In this document: one piece after another, positions 1 through 10,299 of the stretch
Layout: each line of letters starts with the position of its first letter
How positions within the stretch are numbered: the first letter of the stretch is position 1
Assembly: GCF_000317245.1 (NCBI RefSeq)
Contig: NZ_AJLJ01000076.1
Location: 62,001 to 126,000 of the forward strand
Length of the DNA stretch: 64,000 nucleotides
Direction of reading: 5' to 3'
Source of the DNA: Fischerella muscicola SAG 1427-1 = PCC 73103
GTDB taxonomy: Bacteria; Cyanobacteriota; Cyanobacteriia; Cyanobacteriales; Nostocaceae
The notes under the pieces: generated by a model
Told to the model about the DNA's origin: nothing
What the model saw: the letters and a program-made list of their open reading frames with translations, nothing else
Databases searched by the model: none
Program-made: the position numbers and the translations under genes

Positions 1-31
1 TATCCGTAAGGTCAATTCAAAAATGGTTAAG

Positions 32-703
32 TTAACCAGCATTATGACTATTAGAATTAATACTTGTTGTCTGAATACCAATGCTTTTGCTGTTTCGGCT
101 CACAAAACCTAAAGTTACTCGTTTCATTAGCCAATGTAAGCCCACAAGTATAGCAAAAGTAATAGCAATTATTACTAAAGGCTGTTTACCCAAAGTTTCT
201 TCTATGCCTCTAGTTAACAAAGCATCTGGTTGAGTGATAAAATCCCAACTGTTAAAACGCAAGAATCTACCCCAATAAATACCAACAGCACATAAAGCAT
301 GAGTGATCATTTCCATCCAGACAATCCATTGACTCTTGCCAATCCGGTGCAGATAGTATCCCACATTAATTAAAGATATAACATAGGCTTCAAAACCAGC
401 CATGATGACTAGGAAATACACAGGAATTAGTACCAAGGTAATCATCCACACAGATTGAATTGTGCGGATATCGTCGATGAGGTGAATGATATCAGTTAAC
501 AAGTAGGGTGCATTTGGTAAAAAAGCGTAAAAGACCAAAAATCCTAGCCACCAAACCCAAGAACGTCCACGTTTAATGCGAAACAGCCAAACGCTCAAAG
601 CTAAAGGTATAAACGCCAAAAATAAGTTCCAAGTCATCCAACGTATATTGATTTGCAATACCTGTAGAACTCTGGACACCAATTCAATCAGTTCTGCTTT
701 CAT
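32..703 (-). CDS. DUF1361 integral membrane protein
   Basis: The 223-residue protein has about six hydrophobic spans with short polar loops and matches the DUF1361 family, including the NAPYLLTDIIHL segment after the second span that is characteristic of the family. Function is unknown; it should sit in the plasma membrane. The ATG at 703 gives the usual family length. The C-terminal 25 residues are polar and poorly conserved. It is monocistronic here, with 344 bases of gene-free DNA upstream. Confidence 0.8.
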   Translation of the reverse strand: MKAELIELVSRVLQVLQINIRWMTWNLFLAFIPLALSVWLFRIKRGRSWVWWLGFLVFYAFLPNAPYLLTDIIHLIDDIRTIQSVWMITLVLIPVYFLVIMAGFEAYVISLINVGYYLHRIGKSQWIVWMEMITHALCAVGIYWGRFLRFNSWDFITQPDALLTRGIEETLGKQPLVIIAITFAILVGLHWLMKRVTLGFVSRNSKSIGIQTTSINSNSHNAG

Positions 704-1047
704 AGCTGTTTCCTCAGAGAATTATGTGAGTGATTATGTATTTTCTAGATATGAACTAAGTTGCTTGACTTATCAAACAACTACAATTTGAACTGTGATT
801 GTCGTCTAACTCTAGCAAATCGGTATTATGGGACTTGAAAAAATAAATTTGTATGCATAATAAACTGACTTGGCGTTGATTTTGATGTTTTCGTTAAGAG
901 TAGGGCATTAATCTCCTAGTATAACTAGAACCAAAAAATAGGCTACTACCTGAGAATGGAATTGTTGTTATGTTTATAACTATAGTTATATATTTCACTA
1001 TGACTAGGCGCTTTTCCCGAAAGGAAGCATAATTTTTTTACGACAGA
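704..1047. other. gene-free spacer
   Basis: This A+T-rich spacer should hold the promoter of the DUF1361 gene and the 3' end of the NACHT gene transcript. Around 1010-1030 there is a weak hairpin (TTCC/GGAA pairing) just beyond the NACHT stop codon, followed by A+T-rich DNA. No open frame of interest was seen. Confidence 0.4.
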
Positions 1048-3354
1048 TTAATGATGATTGACTAATAATAAATTTTTTTCTATGCATTTGATTGTTGCGG
1101 AAGTAACATTGCTAGCATTATTGAGACAATCTAGTAAAACCTTGTTAGCGTTCCAATATTCCTGTAATTTTTGTAAGTCATTTTCATCAAACTGCCAATC
1201 ATGACCTATTTGGCGATCGCGAATGATTAAATTTCGTAGTTTACCAGTCCAGGTTTCTCCATTTTCTTGCCACCACCCTTTCAAAGCTATTCTACTTTCT
1301 TGGGGTGATGGAAGTTCTCCGTGTAAATTTTGCAGCGACTGCTCTAGCTCAGAACGAGCTTGTAGTAAGTGATGTAAATCGAGAGCAACTGTGATCGCAG
1401 ATAAGCGCTGACTGAAAAGATCAGTAGTCATCCTTAAGCTAACAGTCAACGCATGTACTAATGCCATATCTAAAGCTAAATCAACAGCTAATTTTCCTGC
1501 CAATCTACTATCTAGAGATAAAGCCAAAGTTTGATTATAAGCAAGAGAATAATCCGGAGGTAGAGCCAATGTAAAATAAAAAGCACGCACACTAGCCGGA
1601 TAATAAGATACCTTCATACTAGAAGTTTTTTCACCTAACCAAATCATAAATTTTTGCAATTTATAATTTGAGATTATCAAATTATCTATTTGTTGTTTCA
1701 TTAATAACAATAATTCATCCGCAGGCTGCATCATTTCCGCAGCTAATAAAAAAACTTCTCGCCAATGTTTTTCTCCAACATGAGTGACAAATTTTTGCAG
1801 ATTTTGGGAATTTTCAACAGTAACTATTTCTCTCGCCGTTAAATATTCTTGAAATGTTAAATGCGAAAAAGAATAAATACCCCGTCCTTGTTCGAGTAAT
1901 AAACCGTGCTGTGCTTCAATAGCTTGCAATACAGCAGTACTATTAATTTCCAATGCTTCTCTATCTGTGAGTGCATGTGGAAGTTGATGTAGATACTCGG
2001 CGATCAATAATTGGATTTTAGTTTTTGGAAAAAAGTAATCTCGTTGAGTAAAGGTAGTTGCTGCTAAACGGCAAAGTAACTTAATTTTATTTAGTAACGA
2101 TAAATTGCGATAAACTTCATCTCTTTTAATTCCTCTAGCCTCGTCCCAACGAACTAATAACAATTCTAATGCTTGCTTGTAAAGTTCTGAGCGCAAGGCT
2201 GGGAAATCGCCTAAAAACTGAAAGACCAAGCAAGTAAGATTTAGTAAAATTGGCGTGGTTGCTAGCTCTAAAATTTGCTGATTTTCTGGTAATTCTAATT
2301 TTTTCATAAATTCAGAAGCCTTGGCTTTCCCCTCCCAAAGAGAGTTTTTAACCGCAGCTACAAACCATTTATCTACAAAAGTTGCGATTTGTGATTTACT
2401 AAAATCAGCAATTTCAACTTCAGCAAAACCCTTAAAGTAATATTGCTGGGCAGCAAGGCGACAAGTAAGAATTATTGTATTCTTATAAAACTTTTCAGAG
2501 AACTTGCAGATTTCTCTAATAATTTTTTCACTTTGTGCATCCGTTAATTCATCTAAGGCATCTAGTAAAATTAATGCTTTCCCATGAGAAAATATTGACG
2601 TTATTTCAGATTCAGAAATGCCGTATTCATTAAATTCTTGATAAATATATTTTGATAATATAATTTGATTGCTGTCATTATTAATTTCAGCAAATTTTTT
2701 TAAGTTAATAAAAATTGGTAAATGTTCTGATTTAAACTTACCTTGATTGCAATAAACTGCTATTGATTGTAAAGTGGTAGTTTTACCAGAACCTGCTTTA
2801 CCAAACACTATCAATTTGGAATACTTGGTAACTGCTTCTAAAGCAGGAATTCTTTTTTGATTAAAATTAGCTAAATTAAAACGGTCAAAATTATGAGAAT
2901 TGAGCCGCTGTAATTTAGTCATGTCCAGCCATCTTTTACTGGTGATTTCCTCAAAAAAATCGACTTCTACATAAAGATCATCTAAATTTATTGGTCTAGA
3001 AATATCTAAAAGATGAAGAGTCTCACATTGGGCTTGAATTTTTTCGTAGTGAGCAAAGCGTGCTTTTCGTACTAGGGTGTCAATATCTGAAGTATTTTCT
3101 ATGATTGTTTCCAAAGACATTGATGTATCAGGAGACTGTTGAGCGATTTCTTCTGGATCTAATCCCAAAACTAAACAAATCTCATTAAAAACCTGACGAT
3201 CAACAGCTTTACCAGTGAAAAACTTCCAAATTGCCTGACGAGTTTCTAAACCCACTTCACCAGCGAGATATTCCTGAGTCCAACCTTTACGTCGAAAGGC
3301 CTGTTTAGCTTTTCTAATACCCCCAGCTGACGCTTGCAGCGATCGCTTTGCCAT
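1048..3354 (-). CDS. NACHT-domain STAND NTPase with N-terminal HTH-like region
   Basis: This 768-residue protein has three parts. Residues 1-75 form a helix-turn-helix-like region with QEYLAGEVGLETRQAIWKF. Residues 180-400 form a NACHT NTPase with Walker A GKAGSGKT (185-192) and the NACHT-type Walker B LLDALDEL (263-270). The rest is long and helical, and a conserved-looking tail follows about residue 690 (KGWWQENGETWTGKLRNLII). NACHT proteins are signal-transducing switch ATPases, and bacterial members include antiphage effectors and sensors (established for bNACHT proteins). The tail resembles the C-terminal helical segments of those proteins, but I cannot assign a clade. The gene stands alone. 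A role in defence or regulated signalling is inference. Confidence 0.8.
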   Translation of the reverse strand: MAKRSLQASAGGIRKAKQAFRRKGWTQEYLAGEVGLETRQAIWKFFTGKAVDRQVFNEICLVLGLDPEEIAQQSPDTSMSLETIIENTSDIDTLVRKARFAHYEKIQAQCETLHLLDISRPINLDDLYVEVDFFEEITSKRWLDMTKLQRLNSHNFDRFNLANFNQKRIPALEAVTKYSKLIVFGKAGSGKTTTLQSIAVYCNQGKFKSEHLPIFINLKKFAEINNDSNQIILSKYIYQEFNEYGISESEITSIFSHGKALILLDALDELTDAQSEKIIREICKFSEKFYKNTIILTCRLAAQQYYFKGFAEVEIADFSKSQIATFVDKWFVAAVKNSLWEGKAKASEFMKKLELPENQQILELATTPILLNLTCLVFQFLGDFPALRSELYKQALELLLVRWDEARGIKRDEVYRNLSLLNKIKLLCRLAATTFTQRDYFFPKTKIQLLIAEYLHQLPHALTDREALEINSTAVLQAIEAQHGLLLEQGRGIYSFSHLTFQEYLTAREIVTVENSQNLQKFVTHVGEKHWREVFLLAAEMMQPADELLLLMKQQIDNLIISNYKLQKFMIWLGEKTSSMKVSYYPASVRAFYFTLALPPDYSLAYNQTLALSLDSRLAGKLAVDLALDMALVHALTVSLRMTTDLFSQRLSAITVALDLHHLLQARSELEQSLQNLHGELPSPQESRIALKGWWQENGETWTGKLRNLIIRDRQIGHDWQFDENDLQKLQEYWNANKVLLDCLNNASNVTSATIKCIEKNLLLVNHH

Positions 3355-3511
3355 AGTTTTACTATATCAACTAGCTATCTATACAGTTTATACCGCTAAA
3401 TTATACAAATAGCTACGGAAATATACTATATTACAAAATTTGTTAAAAAATTTGTAGGTATAACTCCAAATGGAATTACAGTGAATCACTGAGAGATAAA
3501 TAAATTGTGAT

Positions 3512-3537
3512 CATGTAAAAAATAAATTTTTTACATG
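3512..3537. terminator. perfect 11-bp palindrome between two minus-strand genes
   Basis: CATGTAAAAAA at 3512-3522 and its exact reverse complement at 3527-3537 are separated by a four-base loop. It lies downstream of the REC-EAL gene stop (3586) and upstream of the NACHT start (3354). It could be an A/T-rich terminator for the former or a dyad operator for the latter; the sequence alone does not decide. Confidence 0.4.
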
Positions 3538-3585
3538 TTTACTGTGTTGCACCCTCTTCCTTTACACTCTTATTTTGCTCATAAT

Positions 3586-4791
3586 TTAAGTGGGTGAAGA
3601 GGTAGATAAAAACTTTTTAAATTCACCTGCTGTTACAGGACGGCTAAACAGAAAACCTTGCATAGCATCACAGTTATATTTTTGTAAAAATTCTAGTTCT
3701 AATTCAGTTTCTACACCTTCAGCAATCACCTGAAGATTCAGATTATGGCCCATTTGAATCAATGCTGTTGTAATAGCTGCTTTTTGTGGATCGTTGACAA
3801 CATTGTGAATAAAGTAACGGTCAATTTTCAACTTATTGATAGGTAATTTTTTTAAATACATTAAAGAAGAGTAGCCTGTACCAAAATCATCAATCGCAAT
3901 TTTTACACCCAAGGAACGTAATTCATTCATTGTGGCGATCGCAGTATTGATATCTTGCATAATCAAGCTTTCAGTAAGTTCTAATTCTAGGTAATGTGGT
4001 TCCAAATTACTAGCCGCTAAAAATTTAACAATTTTTTTACTCAAGTCTGGTTGAGCAAATTGACGGGCTGAAAAATTAACAGCAATACACAACGGAGAAT
4101 AACCTGCATTCTGCCAAACTTTATTTTGTTGGCAAACACTTTGTAAAACCCATTCGCCAATCGGAATAATTAAACCTGTAGACTCTGCTAAGGGAATCAA
4201 TTCAGAAGTCGCAACCATTCCTAATTCTGGACTTTGCCATCTCAATAAAGCTTCTGCGCCAATAATTTTTCCAGAATTCATATCTACTTGTGGTTGATAC
4301 TCAACATAAAATTGCCGAAAATTTTCTTGCTCAATTGCTCCTTGTAAAATATTTTTGACAGCCAATATTTCGGAATTAAAAGCCTTAAGTTGTGGACTAG
4401 CAGAAAAATATCGTTTTAACGTAGCTTGTTTTTGTAAACGCCCATCAATTGCACTCAATAATTCAGCACGAGTAAATGGTTTTGTCAGATAGTCATCTGC
4501 ACCCAATTCCATACCTTGGCGGAAGTCAGTTTTAGTTGATTTTGCAGTGAGAAAAATAAATGGAATGGTTGCTGTTATTGGTTCTTGGCGTAAATTGGTT
4601 AGTACACCATAACCATCAAGCTCTGGCATCATCAAATCACACAAAATTAGATCGGGAACCTCTGTCAAAGCTAACTTTATTCCTACTTGACCATTAGCAG
4701 CACCAATAGTTTCAAAATCTTCTGCTTCCAGCAATTCGATAATATTTTCACGGACAGAATATTCATCTTCAATTACTAAAATCTTTGTCAT
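3586..4791 (-). CDS. response regulator with EAL c-di-GMP phosphodiesterase output
   Basis: Residues 1-120 are a receiver domain with acidic pocket EDE (8-10), phosphoacceptor D52 and K104 (LTKPF). Residues about 150-395 are an EAL domain. The EAL signature is intact: EALLRW (180-185), LELTES, DDFGTGYSS, LKIDRYF, IAEGVE and QGFLFSRP. All metal-binding and catalytic positions are therefore present, and hydrolysis of cyclic di-GMP to pGpG is expected. The gene lies 63 bases downstream of the CBS-PAS histidine kinase on the same strand, so that kinase is the likely phosphodonor (inference). No GGDEF domain is present. Confidence 0.92.
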   Translation of the reverse strand: MTKILVIEDEYSVRENIIELLEAEDFETIGAANGQVGIKLALTEVPDLILCDLMMPELDGYGVLTNLRQEPITATIPFIFLTAKSTKTDFRQGMELGADDYLTKPFTRAELLSAIDGRLQKQATLKRYFSASPQLKAFNSEILAVKNILQGAIEQENFRQFYVEYQPQVDMNSGKIIGAEALLRWQSPELGMVATSELIPLAESTGLIIPIGEWVLQSVCQQNKVWQNAGYSPLCIAVNFSARQFAQPDLSKKIVKFLAASNLEPHYLELELTESLIMQDINTAIATMNELRSLGVKIAIDDFGTGYSSLMYLKKLPINKLKIDRYFIHNVVNDPQKAAITTALIQMGHNLNLQVIAEGVETELELEFLQKYNCDAMQGFLFSRPVTAGEFKKFLSTSSPT

Positions 4792-4854
4792 ATTTTTATT
4801 TTTTGATGATTAGTAGTTAGTTGTTAGTTGTTGGAAAATACCAAAAATTAATAA

Positions 4855-7278
4855 CTAATAATTACTTAATGGCAAAATAACAGTAAAATTTGTTCCCATT
4901 CCCACTGTACTATCCACAAAAATTTCACCCTGATGTAAATCTACACATTTTTTAACAATTGATAGTCCCAAACCAGTACCTGGGATATTGCCAACATTTG
5001 CAGCACGATGAAAAGAGTCAAACAAAAGAGGTAAATCTTCTTCTGGGATACCAATTCCTTGATCTTTTATTTCAAATACAACTCGATTTTTTTGCTCAGT
5101 AAGAGTAAATTTGATGATGCTATCGTTAGCAGAATATTTGATCGCATTCGTGAGTAAATTTCTGAGAATATGTCCCAGCAAATTTTTATCCATACAACAG
5201 TTCATGGATTTATATTCGCATTGAAAGGCGATCGCATTTTCCGTTTCATCTTCTGTGTCACCATCCTTTTGCAATTCTTGGATTAAATCATGGCAGTACT
5301 CAACCAGATCTAGTGATATTGGCTTAAAGTCTAGTTTTCCCACTTCTGCCTTACCAATTACCAACACATCATTTAACATGTCAGTCATGTGTTTAACACT
5401 GGTTTGAATGCGGCGTATATGGGAGAGTAATTTTTCTTCTGTCCATTTTTGATGGTAGTGTTCCAGCAATTCTGAAGAAGAAAGGATGGTAGTCAAGGGT
5501 GTACGGAATTCATGGGAAGTTGTGGTTATAAAGCGCGATTTGAGTTCGTTGAGTTCTTTTTCCTTCTCCAAAGCAGTTCTCAATTCCTGTTCCAACTGCT
5601 TGCTTTTGGTAATATCTACCCAAGAACCAACAATTTCTACTGAATTACCTGTATTATCCCGCACGAGTTTGGCTTGATCGTATATCCAGCGATAAGTGCC
5701 GTCTTTATGTAAAAAACGATACTCACGAATGCATTCTCCCTGGTTCAATAGGTTTGCCATTTCCGTAAAAACATAGGATTTATCTTCTGAATGGATGCGA
5801 TCGCTCCAAAAGCTAAAATGTTCTAAAAATTCCCATGCTTCATAGTCCAGCATGGCAGTAACATTTTCACTCATGAAGGTAATTTCATAATCACCATCAC
5901 ATTTACAGGTATAAATCACGGCTGGAGTTGCAGATAGTAAATGTTGTAGCCGTTGTTGTGACATTAACAATGCCATTTCTGCCTGCTTGCGCTCAGTAAT
6001 ATCATTTTGAATGCCGACGTAATGAGTACACTTACCATCAACATCAAACACCGGAGAAAGACTTAACTCATTCCAAAATAAAGTACCATCCCGACGATAA
6101 TTACGTAAAATTACGGTGCAATTTTTTGCTTGTTTAATGGCGTTTCTAATTTCTTGTATTTCTGGTTGATTGGTATCAATTCCTTGTAAAAAACTACAGT
6201 TTCGGCCGATGACACTTTCTGGAGAATAACCAGTGATGTACTCAAAAGCAGGATTAGCATAAATCATTGGCAAGTTGGGCAGTCTGACATCAGAAATCAC
6301 AATGCCATTACTGCTAGCAGCGATCGCACGATCACGTAAGCGTAAATTTTCTTCTGTTCGCTTGCGTTCAGTAATATCTGTGGAAATACTACAAATAGCA
6401 TAAGGAACATCATTGTCATCTTTCAATGGAAACTTGATAGAAAGATAAGTATGTAACCCATTATCTTGAGGAATAATTTCTTCAACCTCTGTTGCTATCC
6501 CACTCATGAAAACATTGTGATTATTGACTGCAAAATTATCAGCAATATCGCGGGGGAAAATTTCGTATATGCTTCTGTCTTTAACCTGCCGTTGAGTGAG
6601 TTGAAATACCTTTTCATACTCACGATTAATCAGTAAATATCTGTTTTGAGTATCTAATACAGAAATAATTGCTGGAGAATTATCTAAAATTGCCTGTAGT
6701 TTTTCTTGAGTTTGCCGCAATTCAGATTCCGCCAGTTTAAGGTCATGAATATCTGTAGTGATAATAACCGCATCATTGACATTTACGACTACTGACTCAA
6801 ATAAACGCAGTTGTTCTGTTGTATCTGTTGATTGATTTAGAGAAGAATAGGGAACTTTTAATGCCTGAAAAATAGTATTTAAGGTAATTAATCCAACTAG
6901 TTTATTTTGCTGATCAACTATTGGTAGTAAAGATAAATTATTTTGTCGAAAAAATAATAACAAATAAGCAATATTTTTGGCTTGGCTATATTCAAGGCTA
7001 ATGAACGAAGTAACCATGACTTGTGAAATTTGGACTGTTTGGAAGTCCAAGCTACAACAGACTAATCTAATTACATCTTGATTTGTAAACCATCCCAATA
7101 TCCGCATTTCATCTATCACCAAGACACAATTCGCTTGCTGTCGATTCATTAGTGTTACAACATCTAATAATGATGTATCTGGTGTAACAGTTAGAGGTGA
7201 AAAATCAATTACAGAATCTATAAAATCTATCGATGGTAAAGAGATAAAAGGAGTTAAAGCATCCATAGATAATTGCAA
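4855..7278 (-). CDS. CBS-PAS sensor histidine kinase
   Basis: The 807-residue protein has no membrane segments. Domain order by eye: a CBS pair (about 25-150); three PAS/PAC modules (about 185-305, 310-435 and 440-565, each ending in a DITERK-like PAC motif); HisKA with H box TTSHEFRTPLTT near residue 590; and HATPase_c with the N box (LRNLLTNAIKYS) and G boxes (DQGIGIPEEDL, GTGLGLSIVKK). CBS modules usually bind adenine nucleotides, and one PAS resembles the NCxFLQG flavin-type LOV core (GRNCSFLQG). The middle PAS could therefore be a blue-light-sensing LOV domain. It is followed by the REC-EAL regulator and probably co-transcribed with it. Confidence 0.9.
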   Translation of the reverse strand: MQLSMDALTPFISLPSIDFIDSVIDFSPLTVTPDTSLLDVVTLMNRQQANCVLVIDEMRILGWFTNQDVIRLVCCSLDFQTVQISQVMVTSFISLEYSQAKNIAYLLLFFRQNNLSLLPIVDQQNKLVGLITLNTIFQALKVPYSSLNQSTDTTEQLRLFESVVVNVNDAVIITTDIHDLKLAESELRQTQEKLQAILDNSPAIISVLDTQNRYLLINREYEKVFQLTQRQVKDRSIYEIFPRDIADNFAVNNHNVFMSGIATEVEEIIPQDNGLHTYLSIKFPLKDDNDVPYAICSISTDITERKRTEENLRLRDRAIAASSNGIVISDVRLPNLPMIYANPAFEYITGYSPESVIGRNCSFLQGIDTNQPEIQEIRNAIKQAKNCTVILRNYRRDGTLFWNELSLSPVFDVDGKCTHYVGIQNDITERKQAEMALLMSQQRLQHLLSATPAVIYTCKCDGDYEITFMSENVTAMLDYEAWEFLEHFSFWSDRIHSEDKSYVFTEMANLLNQGECIREYRFLHKDGTYRWIYDQAKLVRDNTGNSVEIVGSWVDITKSKQLEQELRTALEKEKELNELKSRFITTTSHEFRTPLTTILSSSELLEHYHQKWTEEKLLSHIRRIQTSVKHMTDMLNDVLVIGKAEVGKLDFKPISLDLVEYCHDLIQELQKDGDTEDETENAIAFQCEYKSMNCCMDKNLLGHILRNLLTNAIKYSANDSIIKFTLTEQKNRVVFEIKDQGIGIPEEDLPLLFDSFHRAANVGNIPGTGLGLSIVKKCVDLHQGEIFVDSTVGMGTNFTVILPLSNY

Positions 7279-7524
7279 TAGCCTTTAGCAAACAAATCAG
7301 GTGAGAACAGCATGTTTAACTATCTCCTGATGTTTGATTGGCTAAATTTGTAATATTTCCCTGCAAAAGAGATTTGCAAGAAATTTAAATATATTCAATT
7401 AAAAGTTTTTAAGATTACTAACTTCAACAGTATTAGTACTTAAAAATTTAGGAATCGGGGAAAGGGGAACTCTTAACAGCAAAACAAATCTTGTCCTCCT
7501 TGTCTTCCCAATCCCCAATCCACA

Positions 7525-10299
7525 TTAAATTCCCGCAGTGCGTTCACCGTAACGTAATAGCCTTTCGATCGCCACTAAACGATTTTCCCAAGCTTTGACT
7601 TGATAGGGTTCATTCACAGATTGCGATCGCATCCATACCCGGAATTGAGACTGGAAGCGAGCCAGAGTTGCTTTTGCTAGCCTAAATTTACTCGCATTTG
7701 GTTCAGCAGCCAGTTGATTTAAAGCGCTTTGTAAAACTTCTGCTTGAGTGTGAAAGTCCGAAACTGCGATCGCTGATAACTTCAGTTCGTCGTTTTGGGA
7801 AATAAATTTCCATTCGCCTATCAAGGCATTATAACGATCAGCAGCAGCAGCAAAAGGCTGACGAGAGGGTATCGGTTCTTTTTGCGTACCTTGTCTTCTA
7901 CCTTGAGTGCGACTGAAAACTTTGTGCAATTCATTGTTAAAATTCTCAGCAGCAAATAGAGCGTAACCACTAATTGGCAGATCTCTGACTAATTGGATTT
8001 GGTCAAACGCTCCGACAGTCGGTAAAGAAAGCAGACGAATTCCTGGTACTAGTAAGGTAGAACCTAATTTTGGAGAAGCAATCCAAGGTTGTGCCAATCG
8101 CTCAAAGCGGAGGGTATCTTGAGCATAGGTCATGGGAATTATTACATCTATATCACCTTGTCTTGCCCAAACTTCCCAATCTTGTTGAATTTTCTGAATC
8201 CGTTCTTGTTCTGGTAAAGGAAATACCGCTACCGACAAAATCAGATTCGGTCTTTTCGCTCGCAAATTTTTGGACAATTCTGCAACAAAGCTATTCACTT
8301 GCTGAGTACGAAATTCTGTCCATTTCTGCCATAATTCTCTTTGGCTGGGAGAAATATTGATTGGATCTACACCTGTAAGTTGTTGAAACTTGGCTCTTGC
8401 TGCTTTGCCATAACCGTAAGTTCTTCCGGCACTTGGATCTTGGAAAGGATAGCGGATATAGTCTAGCTGTAGACCATCGACTTGATAGCGGGTAACAATT
8501 TCCTCATACAGTCGCTGTAAGTATTGCCGCACTTGTGGATTAGCCGGGTCAAAGAAGGGTTTACCTTGACCTTGGGGAATCATTTGACCACGCTGATCAT
8601 AGTTTGCCCAATCTGGATGAGCAGCAAGCACTGGTCCAGGATAATTAGGGTTGAGATTGAGAATTTGATTGTGACGTTGATTACCAGCCGCGAAAGTCCA
8701 AACCCAAGCGTGTAATTCCATACCTCGCTGGTGGGCTAATTTTACACCCGCTGCTAGGGGATCCCAACCACGAATCAAGGGATTTTGCTGTGGTGCAACT
8801 TGACTAGGATAGATAGTGTAACTAGAATTAACTGTTTCAAAATATACTGTGTTGAATCCTGCTTGGGCCAAGCGATCAAAAATTTTAGCCAATCCCTTTT
8901 CGCTTCCAGCCCGCACAATTGTACCCCGGTCAAGCCAGATTGCTCGGATTTCTGGTTGAGCCAATCTCTGATCAACAGGAAACTGTTGCCACAAGGAAGA
9001 CTTGGCCATGACCCAATTTGAGCGTGCTTGAGCATATTGTTTTTGAGCAATCAGCTGTGGCAAGTTTTTCACAACTTCCCTTGCTTGCGCTATTACCTGC
9101 TCAGTACCCTGGACTGGTGCGCCAGATTTAATCGAGGCAAATTCTGTTTGTTGAGCTTTAGCAATTTGGGAATTACCATTTTGTACCGCAGCTGCTAGAT
9201 GAGCGCTTTCCACTCGACCAATGAGATTTTCTAACTGTTGTTGGAGAGCGATCGCTTCGTTACGACTAATCGGTGCATTAGATCTAGGTTCTATATCCAA
9301 ACGCACCCTCTGCTCAAGTTGGTCAATAGCCTCATCGGAACGCGGGAACGTAATATGAGGCAGAGGTCTGGGTTGGGGAGCAGTGGCTGTAATTTGAGGA
9401 GGGAATGTGCTTGCAGTGGGGGGTGTGCTTGGAGTGGGGAGTTTGGTCGAACTGGGGGGAATGCTTGGAGTCGGAGATATGCTCGGAGTGGAGGATCTGT
9501 TTGGAGTGCTGGCGATGACGGAAGTAGAGCAGTTGGATGAGCCTCCTGGGACTTTACTAATAAAAATAGAAAACTTTTTGAGATGACGGTTGAGTGCAGC
9601 TTTTAACCAAGCAGTATCTGTCTGCACATCAGCAGCAGCGTCTACTCCCCAACGCCAACCTAACAAAGTAGAGCGTTCTGTGGTTAACACTCCTGGGGGT
9701 TTGTCTTGAGCATCCCAAACAGCACCTGCTTGTGAGGCCATAGCATTGGGAACCATGACGCCACCACGCACTGTACCAAGCAGATCATCCTGGTTGTCGA
9801 AATCACGTGCAATTACTGATGACGGTTGTAATTTCTGGGGAGAGTTGAGGCTAAATCCCCAATATCCACCTAACAGAGATTGCAGCAGTTGGCGCACTCC
9901 TGGCGCTGATGAACTTCCCACTGGCCCACTAGCTATCAAACGTCCACCATTTCTCATCCATTCTTCGAGAGCGATCGCTTGTACTGGTGATATACTCTCT
10001 ACATTCGGCAAAAATAAGACTGGGCGAGCGCCCCAATCTGCTGCACTCTTAACACTATCTAAAGAAATTACACAGTACTTGACCCCAATTGCTTGTAAGC
10101 GATTTTCAATTCCCGCCCACTGACTAGCATTTTCTTGGGTATGGACAATAGTAAATACAGGCTCTTCACCAGTTGCAGCGATTGCTGGTGCGATCGCAAG
10201 TAGATTATATAGTATGAATATAAATTTGATTTTAAAAATAAATGATCCAGTTGTTTTGATATTTTTTAATTGATTTTTTTTAACCTTTTTATTTAGCAC
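7525..10299 (-). CDS. GHL10-type (DUF187) glycoside-hydrolase-like envelope protein
   Basis: The 924-residue protein opens with a basic N-terminus and a hydrophobic span (about residues 22-42), consistent with export. A domain of about 200 residues follows (PVLFLPNVESISP, EEWMRNGGRLIASGP), resembling glutamine-amidotransferase-like folds. Next come a Pro/Ser/Thr-rich linker around residues 255-320 and a helical spacer. Last is a GHL10 TIM barrel (about 450-800) with AIWLDRGT, TVYFETVN, HAWVWTFAAGN and VDGLQLDYIRYPF. The family is related to glycoside hydrolases; in cyanobacteria the substrate is unproven. The D of LDYIRYP is a likely catalytic or substrate-binding residue. The gene is monocistronic. 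Confidence 0.82.
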   Translation of the reverse strand: MLNKKVKKNQLKNIKTTGSFIFKIKFIFILYNLLAIAPAIAATGEEPVFTIVHTQENASQWAGIENRLQAIGVKYCVISLDSVKSAADWGARPVLFLPNVESISPVQAIALEEWMRNGGRLIASGPVGSSSAPGVRQLLQSLLGGYWGFSLNSPQKLQPSSVIARDFDNQDDLLGTVRGGVMVPNAMASQAGAVWDAQDKPPGVLTTERSTLLGWRWGVDAAADVQTDTAWLKAALNRHLKKFSIFISKVPGGSSNCSTSVIASTPNRSSTPSISPTPSIPPSSTKLPTPSTPPTASTFPPQITATAPQPRPLPHITFPRSDEAIDQLEQRVRLDIEPRSNAPISRNEAIALQQQLENLIGRVESAHLAAAVQNGNSQIAKAQQTEFASIKSGAPVQGTEQVIAQAREVVKNLPQLIAQKQYAQARSNWVMAKSSLWQQFPVDQRLAQPEIRAIWLDRGTIVRAGSEKGLAKIFDRLAQAGFNTVYFETVNSSYTIYPSQVAPQQNPLIRGWDPLAAGVKLAHQRGMELHAWVWTFAAGNQRHNQILNLNPNYPGPVLAAHPDWANYDQRGQMIPQGQGKPFFDPANPQVRQYLQRLYEEIVTRYQVDGLQLDYIRYPFQDPSAGRTYGYGKAARAKFQQLTGVDPINISPSQRELWQKWTEFRTQQVNSFVAELSKNLRAKRPNLILSVAVFPLPEQERIQKIQQDWEVWARQGDIDVIIPMTYAQDTLRFERLAQPWIASPKLGSTLLVPGIRLLSLPTVGAFDQIQLVRDLPISGYALFAAENFNNELHKVFSRTQGRRQGTQKEPIPSRQPFAAAADRYNALIGEWKFISQNDELKLSAIAVSDFHTQAEVLQSALNQLAAEPNASKFRLAKATLARFQSQFRVWMRSQSVNEPYQVKAWENRLVAIERLLRYGERTAGI

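Noticed and set aside
9238..9540. 100-codon plus-strand frame with Gly/Ser/Arg repeats
   Set aside because: The antisense reading of the Pro/Ser/Thr linker of the GHL10 protein; repetitive by consequence of that linker.
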